Positions 1-10,700 of a stretch of 64,000 nt of DNA are shown piece by piece (within the stretch, counting starts at the first letter, position 1; the number at the start of each line of letters is the position of its first letter). The translations under genes were made by a program, and so were the position numbers. The notes under the pieces were generated by a model, which saw nothing but the letters and a program-made list of their open reading frames with translations, was not told the origin of the DNA and made no database searches. Origin of the DNA: Typha latifolia (lineage: Eukaryota > Streptophyta > Magnoliopsida > Poales > Typhaceae); NCBI GenBank assembly GCA_019914945.1, contig CM034104.1, positions 7,938,501 through 8,002,500 of the forward strand. Direction: 5' to 3'.

Positions 1-96
1 GAGGAAGTGGTGTGCGTTGTAAGTAGGCTGTTATACACTCCAAGACAACCTGAAGAGACACAATGCAAATGGATCTTTATGTTCCGTGGCTAACAA

Positions 97-450
97 AATG
101 TGTAAGCTGGTAATTGACAGTTGCAGTTGTGAGAACCTGGTTTCACAAAGCCTTGTTGAGCATCTCAAGCTTAAAACACGGCGGCATCCAACCCCTATAG
201 CATTGATTGGATAAAGAAGGGGCCTAGCATGAAAATTACAAAACAATGTTATTTGCCCTTGTCCTTGGGAAAGACTTATAAATCTGAAGTTCTGTGTGAT
301 GTTGTGGAGATGGATGCATGCCATGTGCTATTAGGCAGACCGTGGCGATTTGATGTTGATGCAACTCAGAAAGGGAGGGACAAAACCTATGCTTTCACTT
401 GGGATCACAAGCAGATAGTTGTGGTTCCAAATCAACGAGAGAACACTTCG
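97..450 (+). pseudogene. Ty3/gypsy aspartic protease remnant
   Basis: Reading VIDSCSCENLVSQSLVEH from about 110 gives the gypsy pepsin-like protease active-site context. The canonical DSG/DTG triad is DSC here, so the catalytic glycine is lost. A frameshift separates it from the following LLGRPWRFDVDA segment (about 325-365), the conserved C-terminal part of this protease. This domain would normally process the Gag-Pol polyprotein; here it cannot be active. Codon use and context agree with the flanking RT and integrase pieces of the same element. Confidence 0.65.
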
Positions 451-509
451 CCAAAAATGGAGAAGGCATTGCTCTCAATGTCTCTTAGGGAGGATGAGTT
501 TGTGGAGAC

Positions 510-1090
510 ATGAAAAGTGCCAAAACCTGTAGTCTCCTAATAATAAAGGGAGAAGAGCAACCTATACAGCCCGCACCTAGGGAGTTTCAAGGCTTATTGG
601 CAAAATATGATGACGTAATGGCAGAACCAACACAATTACCTCCAATGCAAGATATTCAACATGGCATTGATTTTATTCCTGGAGCTAGCCTACCAAATCT
701 GCTCCATTATCATATGAGTCCAAAGGAGTATGAAATCTTGAAGGAAAAGGTGGAGGGGCAGTTACAAAAGGGGCACATAAGAGAGAGCATTAGTCCTTGT
801 GTCATGCCTGCCTTACTCTAAAGAAGGATGAGAGATGGAGGATGTGTGTGGATGCCGTGGTATCAATAAAATAACCGTGAGGTACCAGTTTCCTATCCCT
901 AGGCTTGATAACTTACTCGATCAGTTTAGCGGTGCTAAAATATTCACCAAGAAAGAGGAAGCCCATTGCATTCTTTAGTGAAAAGTTAAGTGAAGCAAGA
1001 CAAAAGTGGTCAACAAATCAATTAATTGATCACATGTTGATATTCAGACCACCATTCTCTCAAGCACTTCTGTGGGTAGAAGCATATTGA
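510..1090 (+). pseudogene. Ty3/gypsy reverse transcriptase N-terminus fused to RNase H remnant
   Basis: Positions 510-821 encode the linker and RT start (DIQHGIDFIPGASLPN, then YHMSPKEYEILKEKVEGQL). After a stop the frame continues with ERWRMCVD and a degraded [13 protein letters not shown]. The text then jumps at about 940 to [20 protein letters not shown], an RNase H motif. The RT palm, including the YxDD/FxDD catalytic motif, is deleted. This looks like an old internal deletion in a dead copy. Confidence 0.65.
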
Positions 1091-1690
1091 TCACATGTTG
1101 CCTAGGTTGGCAGCTTATCTTGAAAGAATAAATTATGTTATTGCTTCAATCTGGAATTACTAATCAAGTAGCAGACTGTCACAGACTTAACCTTTTTAAT
1201 CATTTGGCAAGTCCGCACAACACTCCATCTTCTTTGCAATATAAAGTAAACCTCGAAGTAAAGATAGTGTAAAAGTAAGAAAAGAAAAAGAGGCTTCAAT
1301 AACACTTAAAGAAAACAACTTTCTTAGTGAAATTTTCACTTCTATGTCATTCACTAAAACTTTAGATACCTTTTACAACTAAATGTACAAGCCTTTGTAT
1401 AAGCCAAAAAAAACTTAGCTACTAAAATACCTAAATGTCTTCTCTAAGATATTTGGGAGGCTACGGATAAGATCAAGAGTTATCATCTTTATCATTATCG
1501 GTCCAGTAGCGGATAAACTCAAGACTTGTCTAGCAGCGAATAAGCTCAAGAATTGCCTAATTGCCGTAGTGTCCCTCGAGTCCAACTTTGCTATTGCACT
1601 ACTTAAGCTCTTGGACTGTCATAGCACTTCGGTTTCGACCAAAATTTCAATGGGGCATCACAAGATGCTCTTAAGTCATCATGCCACTCT
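1091..1690. other. Unassigned stretch between RNase H and integrase of G1
   Basis: Only short stretches here resemble gypsy polyprotein (near 1100-1180). The rest has no recognised coding match, no terminal inverted repeats and no clear target duplication. It may be a small decayed insertion or badly mutated tether sequence. Confidence 0.35.
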
Positions 1691-3045
1691 ACTTGTTACT
1701 ATTTCTACTGAAGTTTCAAATTTTGAACAACTCAAGAAGCTATATCAGAATGATGAAGATTTTGGTGATGTTTAGGCTAAATATCTGATAAAGCAGCCCT
1801 TAGGTGAATATTTGTCCAAGATGGGTATTTGTTCAAGGGGAGCAGATCGTGCATTCCAAGTTACTCATTACGTGACAAGTTGCTAAGGTAGATGCATTCC
1901 AATGACTTGAACGGTCATGTGGGAAGAGACAAGAACATAGCTGGTTTAGAGGAACGTTACTACTGGCCCTCAACTTAAAAGGAGATGCTAGGTAGTTTGT
2001 GCAAAGGTGTCCGACTTGTCAAATAAGTACGGGGCAATCGCAAGACACAGGTTTATACATGCCTTTGTCTATTCCTAATGCTCCTTGGGATGGCATCTCT
2101 ATGGGCTTTGTACTTGGTTTGCCAAGAACACTGAGGAGAAGTGATGCTATATTTGTGGTGGTGGATTATTTTTCACGATGTCACACTTCATTCGATGTCG
2201 TAAGACAACTGATGCTCATCATGTCTCCAAGCTGTTCTTTAGAAAAGTTGTTCGTTTGCATGGTGTCCCCCTTTTCATCACTTTAGATAGGGACAACAAA
2301 TTTTTGTCAGCGTTTTGGCTAACTTTATAGAAAAATTTTGGGACTACATTGAAGTTTTCAAATACTGCACGTCCTTAAACCGATGGTCGAACAAAAGTGA
2401 ACCATTCTCTAGGAAATGATGCATCTGTGGAGACAAGAAGAGCCAACAGGACTTTGTTTTGGCACAAGCTAAGTTCGCTTACAACAACTTAGTTAATTGT
2501 TCCACTGGAAGGAGTCATTTCTCTGTTGCTTATACTAAGAGTCCAAGACATTTGTGGACCTTGTAAAACTTCCCTCTAGTGCAGGTTCTAGTGCAGCTGC
2601 ATTTGCTTTAGTAGAAAAGTATTCAAAGGTTTTCCAGGAAGTACAGCAATCCTTGAAGGAGAATAATCTCAAATGCAAGGCAGTGGTAGAAAAGCATCAG
2701 AAGCATCAAGTGTTTAAGGTGGGTGATCAGGTGATGTGCGCAAGAAGAGGCTGCCTGCGGAAGTTCGTGGCAAGCTAAGGCAGAAACGTTATGGTCCTTT
2801 TAAATTTTTGAAGAGGATCAATGACAGTGCATATGTGATAAACCTACCCGATGGATAAGGGCATATCCAAAACCTTCAATGTAGCAAATATCTCCACCTA
2901 TCATCCGAAGGCAACCTATATGATCACTAGAGGTCGAGTTCTTTGCAATTGGAGGAGAATGATGGGGAACAACAGCCCATGGATAGTCAACAATATGGAG
3001 CCCAATTTACAGCCCAAGCCCAATCAGAACTCAAACCCTACTTAA
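1690..3045 (+). pseudogene. Ty3/gypsy integrase remnant
   Basis: Integrase homology runs through the zinc-binding region (about 1915-2030, ending CPTCQIS), the linker [12 protein letters not shown] and the start of the core ([21 protein letters not shown], near 2120-2170). The family motif SMDF is SMGF here. Core segments further down are in other frames (AKFAYNNLVN near 2470) and are followed by the C-terminal KVGDQVM and FNVANISTYHP motifs. Stops and frameshifts make it a pseudogene. It would have been the last domain of the polyprotein, as in canonical Ty3/gypsy. Confidence 0.7.
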
Positions 3046-3400
3046 TAGAGTCAAAGAAGCATTAAATCTTATCATTTAGTTATTTTAACTATCTTTAGTT
3101 CTTATTTAATATGTATTGATGTTTGTGTTACACGTGGTGACGCACTCAATGCCAACAGAGGGAGAAAGCAGATCTATATTTGGAACTTTAATTTAGCTTT
3201 TCCTATTCTTGGAGGGTTGTTCCAAGTATTTAAACTAATTACATCTATATTTTTGGGACTTTTGATCATTTTCTTCATGAATAGAATTTTCTATTAAGAG
3301 TTTAGTTCAGATTTCTTTTTCTGAGCTAATCTTCTTTCGTCTTGGTGAACGATATCAACACACCCTCATCTTCGTGAATGAAATCATGAACCCATCAATG
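3046..3400 (+). repeat. Probable 3' LTR remnant of G1
   Basis: This AT-rich segment follows directly after the integrase end. Its closing stretch (ATTTTCTATTAAGAG, then a CTTTCGTCTTGGTGAACG-type end) resembles the R/U5 end of plant gypsy LTRs. No second LTR is present, so neither boundary can be fixed. Confidence 0.35.
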
Positions 3401-3808
3401 CTTATGCTACATCAAGAAACCTTCTAGATTTGATAAGAAATGAAAGGTAATAATCTCTTTCAATTTGACTCATATTGATAGGAATCTCAGGAGTATCCAA
3501 AAAGTATCTACAACATTAATTTTATTTTTATAAAATTGGATACCTTAAGGAAGTACCCAATGTGTATCCAACGAGTATCGTATCTGATATGATATCTGAT
3601 ACGGATATGCCAAGAGTATGAAGGTATCTGTGTTTCCTAGGGTACCATAAATATATCTCAAGATTCTTTTCTCGATAGTCCAATGATATATTGGTGACTC
3701 CATGATCTTGCTCAAAGGCTAACATAGTACAAAATATCATTCTTGCGCCTGTTAAGAGATTTCTACCAAACTTCTTTTGTGAGATGAAATTTTTTTTCTT
3801 ATTATCAA
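3401..3808. other. Intergenic, with degenerate GTATC/GATAC repeats
   Basis: No coding sequence is seen. From about 3490 to 3640 the sequence is rich in GTATCC, GATATC and GATACGG words, similar in flavour to the 10.75-10.95 kb repeat and to the ends of the hAT element at 9.0-10.0 kb. This may be a decayed non-autonomous element. Confidence 0.3.
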
Positions 3809-3817
3809 TTAATATTA
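3809..3817. repeat. Left TSD of the Mutator-like element
   Basis: TTAATATTA here matches 5917-5925 exactly. Confidence 0.6.
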
Positions 3818-4040
3818 ACGATAATTCCTTTTTCACTCCCTAAACTATCACACATTTCCACAATGACTCCTTAAATTTTCTTTTGATACATACTGACCAC
3901 TTGAACTATCAAAAATATCTCACCTCCTGGCGTTGTTGACGGAATATGTGATTTGACCAAACTGCCCCTCCACTTATAATGATGGAATAATTGTGGCTTA
4001 GCTAAAATATATTTTTTTTAAATACCTTCAATGCCCCTAA

Positions 4041-4969
4041 GAGCATCTCCAACCGGGCTCCAAAACTCCAAATTTGGAGCCCGGTGGAGCTCCAACCGAG
4101 CTCTAAATGGGGCTCCAAATTTGGAGCCATGAATAGTGGGGCTCCAAATTTGGAGCCGCACCATGAAAATAGAGCCGGGCTCCATTTGTCATATCAACTT
4201 TTTAAAAATGCCAAAATTACCCAATAAGTATTATATTCAATAATTTTAATTCTATTTGTATCCTTTGTTAAATAATTTAGTTAGTTAAACTGAGTATATA
4301 ATTAGTTTTACTAATCGGTTTTTAACAAAAATAATACCATTGGAAAGGTCTCATCGAGATCTTTAAAACGAGTCTAATATTAAATTATTTTTGAGTTAAT
4401 TTTAATTTTAATTTTTTTATTATTTATAAAAATGAGTCTAATATTAAATTATTTTTGAGTTAATTTAAATTTAAATTTTTTTATTATTTATAAAAATGAG
4501 TCTAATAAATTATGTATCCTAAAATATAATTACTCAAAATTATAACCGGTGGCTACGGAGATAACTTACCAGAATATTAAACATCTATTGATTTTATTAT
4601 GTTTGGTTAATTTCTGCTTATTTTAGGTAATGTAATTTTGATATTTTTAGTTAATGACATGTAATGTAATTTCGATGCGTTTAATTAAAAAATTAGTAAT
4701 TTAAAATTACTTCTAAAACTATTGAATATTAATCTTATTTTAAAGATCTCGATGAGAGTTTTCTAACAATATATTTTTTAATAAAAAATAATAACGCTAA
4801 GATGATCTATTAAACAATTTAAAATAGCTAATATAATAATATATATTATATTACTATTATAATATATATGGAGCCCGGTGCATTGGAGTGCACCGGGCTC
4901 TTGCTCCATTTTTGGCTCCATATTTGGAGCCTTTGGGCTCCAAATATGGAGCAAGCATTGGAGATGCTC
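4041..4969. mobile_element. PIF/Harbinger-type non-autonomous element with TAA TSD
   Basis: The terminal inverted repeats GAGCATCTCCAA and TTGGAGATGCTC are flanked on both sides by TAA (4038-4040 and 4970-4972), the 3-bp TSD of PIF/Harbinger elements. Both ends are rich in the palindromic words GCTCCAAATTTGGAGC and GGAGCCCGG. Inner blocks (CTCATCGAGATCTTTA near 4350 and its complement near 4742) pair as well, so the single strand would fold into a long hairpin. It encodes no transposase. It sits inside the Mutator-like element and is therefore younger. Confidence 0.75.
4370..4507. repeat. 64-bp tandem duplication inside the Harbinger-type element
   Basis: Units begin with GAGTCTAATATTAAATT at 4370 and 4434 and with a truncated third start at 4498, an exact 64-bp period with only a few substitutions. 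Confidence 0.75.
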
Positions 4970-4972
4970 TAA

Positions 4973-5290
4973 TCCCCTTTCTCCCATCTTCTCCCCCTTG
5001 TCGTCTTCCTACCCAAACCCTAGAAACAACCACTAATGACCTCCTTCGCTCCGCCACTACCTCCTCCCTCCTCTCCATCCGTGCCGCCGTATCCTTCTCA
5101 AAGCGCGAAGCCCTCCACCACAAGCTCGAGAACTGCCAAGTCCTTGCTAGTATCTGGTGCCACGATCTCTCTGTCCGCCAACTATAGGCACTCCGTGCCG
5201 ACCGCCCATCCACTGCCACTCTCCTCATCGCCAAGAGCTTAATGGGCTTGATCTCGTCGCGGTTGTCGGAGAGGATCGAGATGAAAGCCT
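4973..5290 (+). pseudogene. Gene-like fragment carried by the Mutator-like element, unidentified
   Basis: This is a GC-richer stretch starting with a typical plant leader (CTCCCCCTTGTCG, then CAAACCCTAGAAAC). One frame reads LLRSATTSSLLSIRAAVSF and continues to about 5187, where a stop occurs. The same frame resumes with TLLIAKSLMGLISSRL to about 5290. The alanine/leucine/serine-rich helix-like composition resembles a real exon rather than transposon DNA. I do not recognise the family. The in-frame stop and the transposon setting argue for a captured, non-functional fragment. Confidence 0.35.
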
Positions 5291-5456
5291 AGGCGGTCGA
5301 TCCATCGACAGTGATAGGAGGTCTCGGAGGCTATGGCTTGGTTGATGACTGGCAAAGAGAGCTACGTCTTGGTCAGATTGTCTTGGAGAGAAGGGTCTCT
5401 TGGATATGGAGGTGGTAAAGATGGATTTCGTAAGGCATTTGGAGAGAGAGGATAGA

Positions 5457-5576
5457 GGGCTCGGAGAAGAAGGCAGCGACGACACTGGGCTTAGAGAAGA
5501 GGGCGACGACGATGCCATGCTCAGAGAAGAAGGCGACGGTGACGCCAAGCTCAGAGAGGAGGGCGATAGGGAGGAT
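5457..5576 (+). repeat. 30-bp minisatellite, four units, reading as an acidic decapeptide
   Basis: Four tandem 30-bp units (5457, 5487, 5517, 5547) translate in one open frame as variants of GLREEGDDDA. A related block (GGCATTTGGAGAGAGAG then GGGCTCGGAGAAGA) recurs at about 5433 and 5596. The frame is open from 5400 to 5669, but whether it is expressed cannot be told. Confidence 0.6.
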
Positions 5577-5916
5577 AAGAGCGGCAATGGGCATGAGGCA
5601 TTTGGAGAGAGAGCGGGCTCGGAGAAGAGGGCAACAACGACGAGGATGAGGGTGCCAATGGGTGTCTAAGGGGTCAAAATCTATTGAGAATGAGGGATAT
5701 TTTAGTCCACATAAAATTTCCTCTTAGCTTGCATGTGACTTGCACATGCTTATGAGGGTAAAACTGTCATATATTTGTCACATGATTACCACGTGATAAC
5801 TTATGGACGAAAATGGATGACAAAACCCCAACGGAAGGGGTCAATTGAGATATTTCTGATAGTTCAGAGAGTCATGTGTACTAAAAAAAAATTTAGAGGG
5901 TGAAAAGAATTATCCC

Positions 5917-5925
5917 TTAATATTA
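5917..5925. repeat. Right TSD of the Mutator-like element
   Basis: TTAATATTA here matches 3809-3817 exactly. Confidence 0.6.
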
Positions 5926-6507
5926 TCTGTTCAATTATATTATAGAGTATTTAATTATATTATGGAGTATTCAATCATTAATATTAATTTTAATGAATGT
6001 ATTCAATCATATTATTTGTTGAATAATATTTATATTCAACTGTTATTTTATCTTTAATAAAATAGGTCATTTACAAAAATAATCTAAAGATAAAGCACTA
6101 TTACATAGGTTTTAATACATATATTTAAAACAAAAAGCAAAGATTAACATTCCGAAGAACCAAAAATATTTCTAAATATCCTAAAAATTTTATTAAAAAT
6201 ATTATAAATGTGTGCCACTGGCATGCCCCATGCTGACGATGGCATGGCATGTTATTTGTTATATATTAATAATGATTGTAATATTATGGTCATGATTGTG
6301 AATTGTAATTATGTTATTTTATATTTTGGTGGTGAACTAATAAAAATTATATATATATATATCATAGTAATATATATTATTATAATTATTTTTAATTTTT
6401 ATATATTAAAAATGCTAAACCATATAGGTGCTTGTGTACCATCTAAGTGCTATGTTGTGGAGTGATCGTTCACATACGGCAAGTGCCTTTTGGTACATTA
6501 ATTTAAA
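5926..6507. other. AT-rich spacer
   Basis: No coding sequence or clear element is visible. It includes (TA)n-like runs near 6350 and a small GC island at about 6208-6250. Confidence 0.4.
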
Positions 6508-6515
6508 GTTTGAAG

Positions 6516-7407
6516 CAATTTATTAAAAGGTGATAGCGCGTGGCAGTCAGTCACCCACCCCATCGCCTAGTGCCGATGCGAAAGGCGAGCGCCAAAACGG
6601 TTTAGTATTTTTAATATATAAAAAATAATAATTATATATATAATATATATATATTAATATAGTTTATATAAATATTTTAAAAATGTAATATACAATCATA
6701 ACAAAATATCATAATTTACATTTATATACATATATATATATATATATTTACATTACATATTTTATTAATATATTTAAAATTACTAAAAGTGGGTCTGGTG
6801 CATACCAGCTAGTGAGAGAGAGGGAAGGACATTTCACATTTGTCAGCTAGTGAGAGGGGGGAGAGAGGACATTTCACATTTCTATGCTAGTGACCATTTA
6901 GTCAAAGTGGGTGCATGCCAGGCTGTTAGCTAGTGAGAGGAAAAGTGATATTTGTCTTCTTTTCTTCTTTCAATCTCTCACTAGTAACTTCAAGCATCAG
7001 ATAGCAAGGGGGAGGGAGAGAAGGCGATCACTTGTCGTCATTGGTGTTGAGAGTGAAAGGGAAGAAGTAAAGAAGAAAGAGAAGTTAAAAAGAAAAGAAA
7101 GCCTACCGGCTGCAATCGCTCGCTTCCATCGCTCAAGAGGGGAAGGAGAGAAAGATGAGAGATCAGTCAGGTATTTGGGTTAGGGCTAGCAGCTGGTTTT
7201 TTTTTTAAATTAGTCACTATCCATTGGATAGTCTGACCTTACCCGACTCGCTATGACAACTAAGCGAGCCACGCGGGCCACTAAAAGGAAAAGGAGGCCC
7301 GCCAAAAAACAAATGGCGGCCTGCCCGCCATTAGCAAGCTGCCTAGTTGCATGGCAGGGCGATTGGGTCGTCCCCCCGCCAAGGCAGCCGCCTTTAAAAA
7401 TACACTG
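6516..7407. mobile_element. Non-autonomous hAT element with 8-bp TSD
   Basis: It is flanked by the perfect 8-bp repeat GTTTGAAG at 6508-6515 and 7408-7415, the duplication size of hAT transposons. The left end CAATTTATTAAAAGGTGATA and the complement of the right end, CAGTGTATTTTTAAAGGCGG, form imperfect terminal inverted repeats. Subterminal regions carry the GCGAGCGCC and GGCGGGC-rich blocks common in plant hAT relatives. No transposase is present. The interior holds a short tandem repeat (6809-6910) and GA-rich sequence. Confidence 0.65.
6809..6950. repeat. Degenerate tandem repeat AGCTAGTGAGAG...GGACATTTCACATTT
   Basis: Two clear units (about 6809 and 6844) and partial ones at about 6885 and 6928 share AGCTAGTGAGAG and GGACATTTCACATTT. 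They lie inside the hAT element. Confidence 0.55.
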
Positions 7408-7663
7408 GTTTGAAGTGCTTGTCTGCTACTGAATGAAAGAAAAGTTGTAAGCAAGCACCTCAAATCCTCATGACTCTACCAATAAGTATTCAGCCTTCCT
7501 TATGAAAATGGTCATATAACTTAGCCTATTAGTATATGAAACATTTCACGTATGCCCTTCCCATACATATCATGCCTATGAAGTTATTAGAAAATAAAAT
7601 TATCAATCAATTCAAAGATTTGTCTAAAAGCAGGTATAAACAAAATATTGAGCAAACTCCTAC

Positions 7664-7750
7664 CTTAAAGCCAGATCTCTGAATTGCAATAGCAACTGCC
7701 TGGAATTTAGGATAATCCTTCAGTTTTGAAATAACAAAAGGCCTCCCAAT
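7664..7750 (-). CDS. TVP38-like exon 5
   Basis: Acceptor GTACAG and donor GTAGGA bound 87 nt (29 codons, phase 0), reading IGRPFVISKLKDYPKF and ending SGFK. It is the last recognisable exon; the next intron would be longer than 7.6 kb or the gene is broken. Confidence 0.85.
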
Positions 7751-10700
7751 CTGTACAAGAATTACGGGATAAAAAAAATAAGTGGATTAATGAACAATAT
7801 TGTATATGTACTAAAATCTTGTACACCATTTAAGGTGCAAAATTGTGCACTCAGAAAAAATGAAATTAATAAAGCAGTACAAGATACATCAAATGCGTTT
7901 TTTTTTTCTTTCAAAATAGTTTTGCTAAAGGACCAAATGAAATAGGAAAACAATCAGATCAGTTTTAAACTGCAAGTCCATTAATACAAACCTCATGTAT
8001 TTGCATTCCTCTACTTCCTCTTCTAATTTAACTCTATCTTTTCATAGATTGGTTATACATGTTGATTCATAGAATTTCATTTCTTATTCTAAGAAATTCT
8101 GCAATAATTCTTTTCAATCTGCTGCAATTCTTTTGTCAGACCTAACTGCTATTAACAGTTGAATATTAGAGCGTTGTAGTTAACCTTCATATTATCATTC
8201 CTAATACTCCTAATAACTCTCTAATCATTATGCAGATTAGCGTTTTCACTTTAATTGTTTCATTAATTTAGTCCTTTTCTGCGTTGTTTTCTGCAGCAGG
8301 ACTGCAGAAGTTCAGGTGGGATAATTACAACAATTATGCAGATGAAAGGCCAAACATATTAAGATTCATGTCTATATAAGACAATTATATCTGTTGAAGC
8401 TAATGTGATTGTTCAGATTTTCATCATATTTGACCCAAACCAAACAATAATTGATCCTCAGGTAATGAAATTGATCACTAGAAGAGACCATGTGGACATA
8501 AAACATCAAATTCTGAAGAGCCAGTGGCCACTAATAGGCCTTATAAAAGTAAAACGTGGATTCAATCTCAAACAGAGTCAAGATTTTCCATCCCAGAGGA
8601 ACTGATGCATGCAAAGTTGTCCATTATTTTGTATATGATTAGTCAAAAGACTTATTAGACAAACCCAAAGCTTTTGAAAGGATAATAAAAGACAAAGATT
8701 TCAAGCCTCAATAGCCTAACAAAACTAATCCAATTACGCCTATAGAAAACAATAAGAGGATAATGTTGACCAAAAAAACCACCTCGAAGGCTAGAACTTT
8801 CAGGTGCTAAGGCTAATCGCAGCCTCCATAAGTACATGGAAAATGCCATAGCATCGAACACTAATAGCACTGCCCATATGAGGCAACCAAAGGACTTCCA
8901 GTTCAGGAAGAGCAAAATGCTGCCACAATGTCGCTAATATGTCCACTATGACCTCTTTTTTTTATAAACCTATGGAGGCAATGTGAGGTTATTACCATGG
9001 TTTCCAGTTTCGGCCGATCCCGAGTGAGATCGACCGAAACGGATCAGGATCAGCCCGATCTGGTTTCGGCTGGGGTTTCGGCCGTTTCGACCGAAACCCG
9101 ATCTGTTTCGGTTGGGATCGGTCGAAACAGGTCGGATCCGACCCAAATCCGACCCGAGGGACATCAATAACCCACATGCCTCTCTCTCCCTTTTCTCTCT
9201 CTCTCTTTTCTTTCTTTCTCTATTTCTCTCTTTTCTTTCAAAAATGCAGATTATATTTGTCAGTTGATGGATGAGGTAGTATAAGAAATCGATGAAAAAA
9301 AAGTAGTCCAAATGGTTACTAATAATGGGGCAAATTATAAAGCTGCTGAAAATTTACTGATGATAAAAAAACCTCATTTATATTGGACGCCATGTGGTGC
9401 ACATTGTATTGATCTAATGTTAGAATATATTGCAAAAGAGCCTGAAATTAAAATAGTCATACATAAAGGTTAGATGTTAACAAATTTTATATATAACTAT
9501 GGTTGGGTTCTTAATTTACTCAGGCAAATGACTAGTGGTAGGGAGATCATCAAACCTAGCGTCACTAGATTTGCCACTCACTTTTTAGCCTTTGAGAGCA
9601 TCATGCGCTACAAGGATGATATTATGCGAATGTTTACATCACAGGAGTGGTCTATAAAAATTAAGAATATAAAACTTAAAGATAAATCTTTAGGTGAATC
9701 TTTAGGTGAAACTTTAAAGATAAATCTTTAGGTATTCATTAAAGTTTTAAATTTTGAGTAAAATTTTTAGACTTCATATATGAGTAATTTTTGTTTTCTT
9801 ATTTTTTTTCATTTTTTCTAAATTTTTCTACATTTTTTTGCATTTTTAAATAATATTTAGAATTTTATATAATTAAAAAATAGTCTGATCCGATACGAAC
9901 GGCCGATACGTATCGTTTTTCTGGACGGCCGATACCAATCCCGATCCCGATACTGGGAACCTTAATTATTACTTCAACAAACTCCATGAAAAATGTCACT
10001 TTCTCCTTTTGGATATAAGACAAGATAATAAAAAAAAGGTTGACTTCAAAAACTAGATTGAATAACCAGCATAACCACATTACCAAGTGAAATGCAGCAA
10101 ATTGATAATACATGAACTTTGACCAGTTGAAGAATCCTAAGAGAAAATGTCTCTTAAAAGAGGTATGATTCTTAAGAAGATTATAAAAAGAAGTTCAATC
10201 AATTTCCATTAAGTTACCAGTCATTTTCATTTAAAAGAACATAAAATCAAACATCAAGAAATATACTACTATGTATAAAACCTGTATCAGCTGGTGTGAA
10301 AGGCCCCCGCAATTGAAAGTATGCAACAAGGTGGATTAAATAACTCTTAATCGTTACACTAAATGAAATTGTCTGAACATACTACTTAGCATGCCAAAGA
10401 AATATTATAAAAAGTGGAACTTATTTTCATACCGTTCTGCCAAGGAGAAATGCAGCTGTTGCACCAATTGTTGCTCCAATAGAGTCAGCAACAAAGCCTA
10501 TGGGTAAACCAAAGAGATATCCACCTCCAAGCTGGCACATTAGCATACTTAGAACTTAGGCATTATGATTAAACAGGAAACAGCATAGAACTAAAGAGAT
10601 ACACTGTAGAAAAGAAATTCATGTTGGGACTTGGGAGAAACATTAACGACTCCAATTTCCCAAGCAATTAGTAAGCAAAATGAACATCTGAAAAATTCCA

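Larger units (their letters stand above)
1..3045 (+). mobile_element. Decayed Ty3/gypsy retrotransposon (G1), 5' truncated at the window edge
   Basis: Protease, RT, RNase H and integrase homology occur in canonical gypsy order on the plus strand, but broken by stops, frameshifts and deletions. The RT catalytic region is missing, because the sequence passes from the RT N-terminus straight into RNase H near position 940. About 500 bp between RNase H and integrase resemble nothing recognised. The integrase has the LYMPL-linker and LGLPRT signatures of a common plant gypsy lineage distinct from the other gypsy copies in this window. It is not functional. The 5' LTR and gag would lie left of the window. 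Confidence 0.8.
3818..5916. mobile_element. Mutator-like element (Pack-MULE candidate) with 9-bp TSD
   Basis: The ends are imperfect long inverted repeats. The left arm (3818 to about 3990) and the reverse complement of the right arm (about 5740-5916) share GATAATTC, CACCCTCTAAA-like and GAACTATCA blocks. The element is flanked by an identical 9-bp direct repeat, TTAATATTA, at 3809-3817 and 5917-5925, the duplication size typical of Mutator-like elements. No transposase is present. The interior instead carries gene-like GC-richer sequence (4973-5690) and a nested DNA transposon (4041-4969), so it is non-autonomous. Capture of a host gene fragment is an inference; the source gene was not identified. 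Confidence 0.65.

Noticed and set aside
5003..5030. Telomere-like repeat
   Set aside because: A single AAACCCTAG word is common in plant 5' leaders; there is no tandem run.
4857..5234. 125-codon minus-strand frame over the captured fragment
   Set aside because: Arginine-rich reverse reading of a GC-biased stretch, crossing a transposon border; the plus strand looks more protein-like.
6398..6622. Inverted pair TATTAAAAATGCTAAACC and GGTTTAGTATTTTTAATA as MITE ends
   Set aside because: One arm lies outside and one inside the TSD-defined hAT element, and the surroundings are AT-rich, so it is not a single element.
7281..7463. Continuation of the TVP38-like gene (exon 6) below 7664
   Set aside because: An acceptor-like TTTCATTCAG exists near 7440 on the minus strand, but the following text enters the hAT element and does not resemble the VTT domain.
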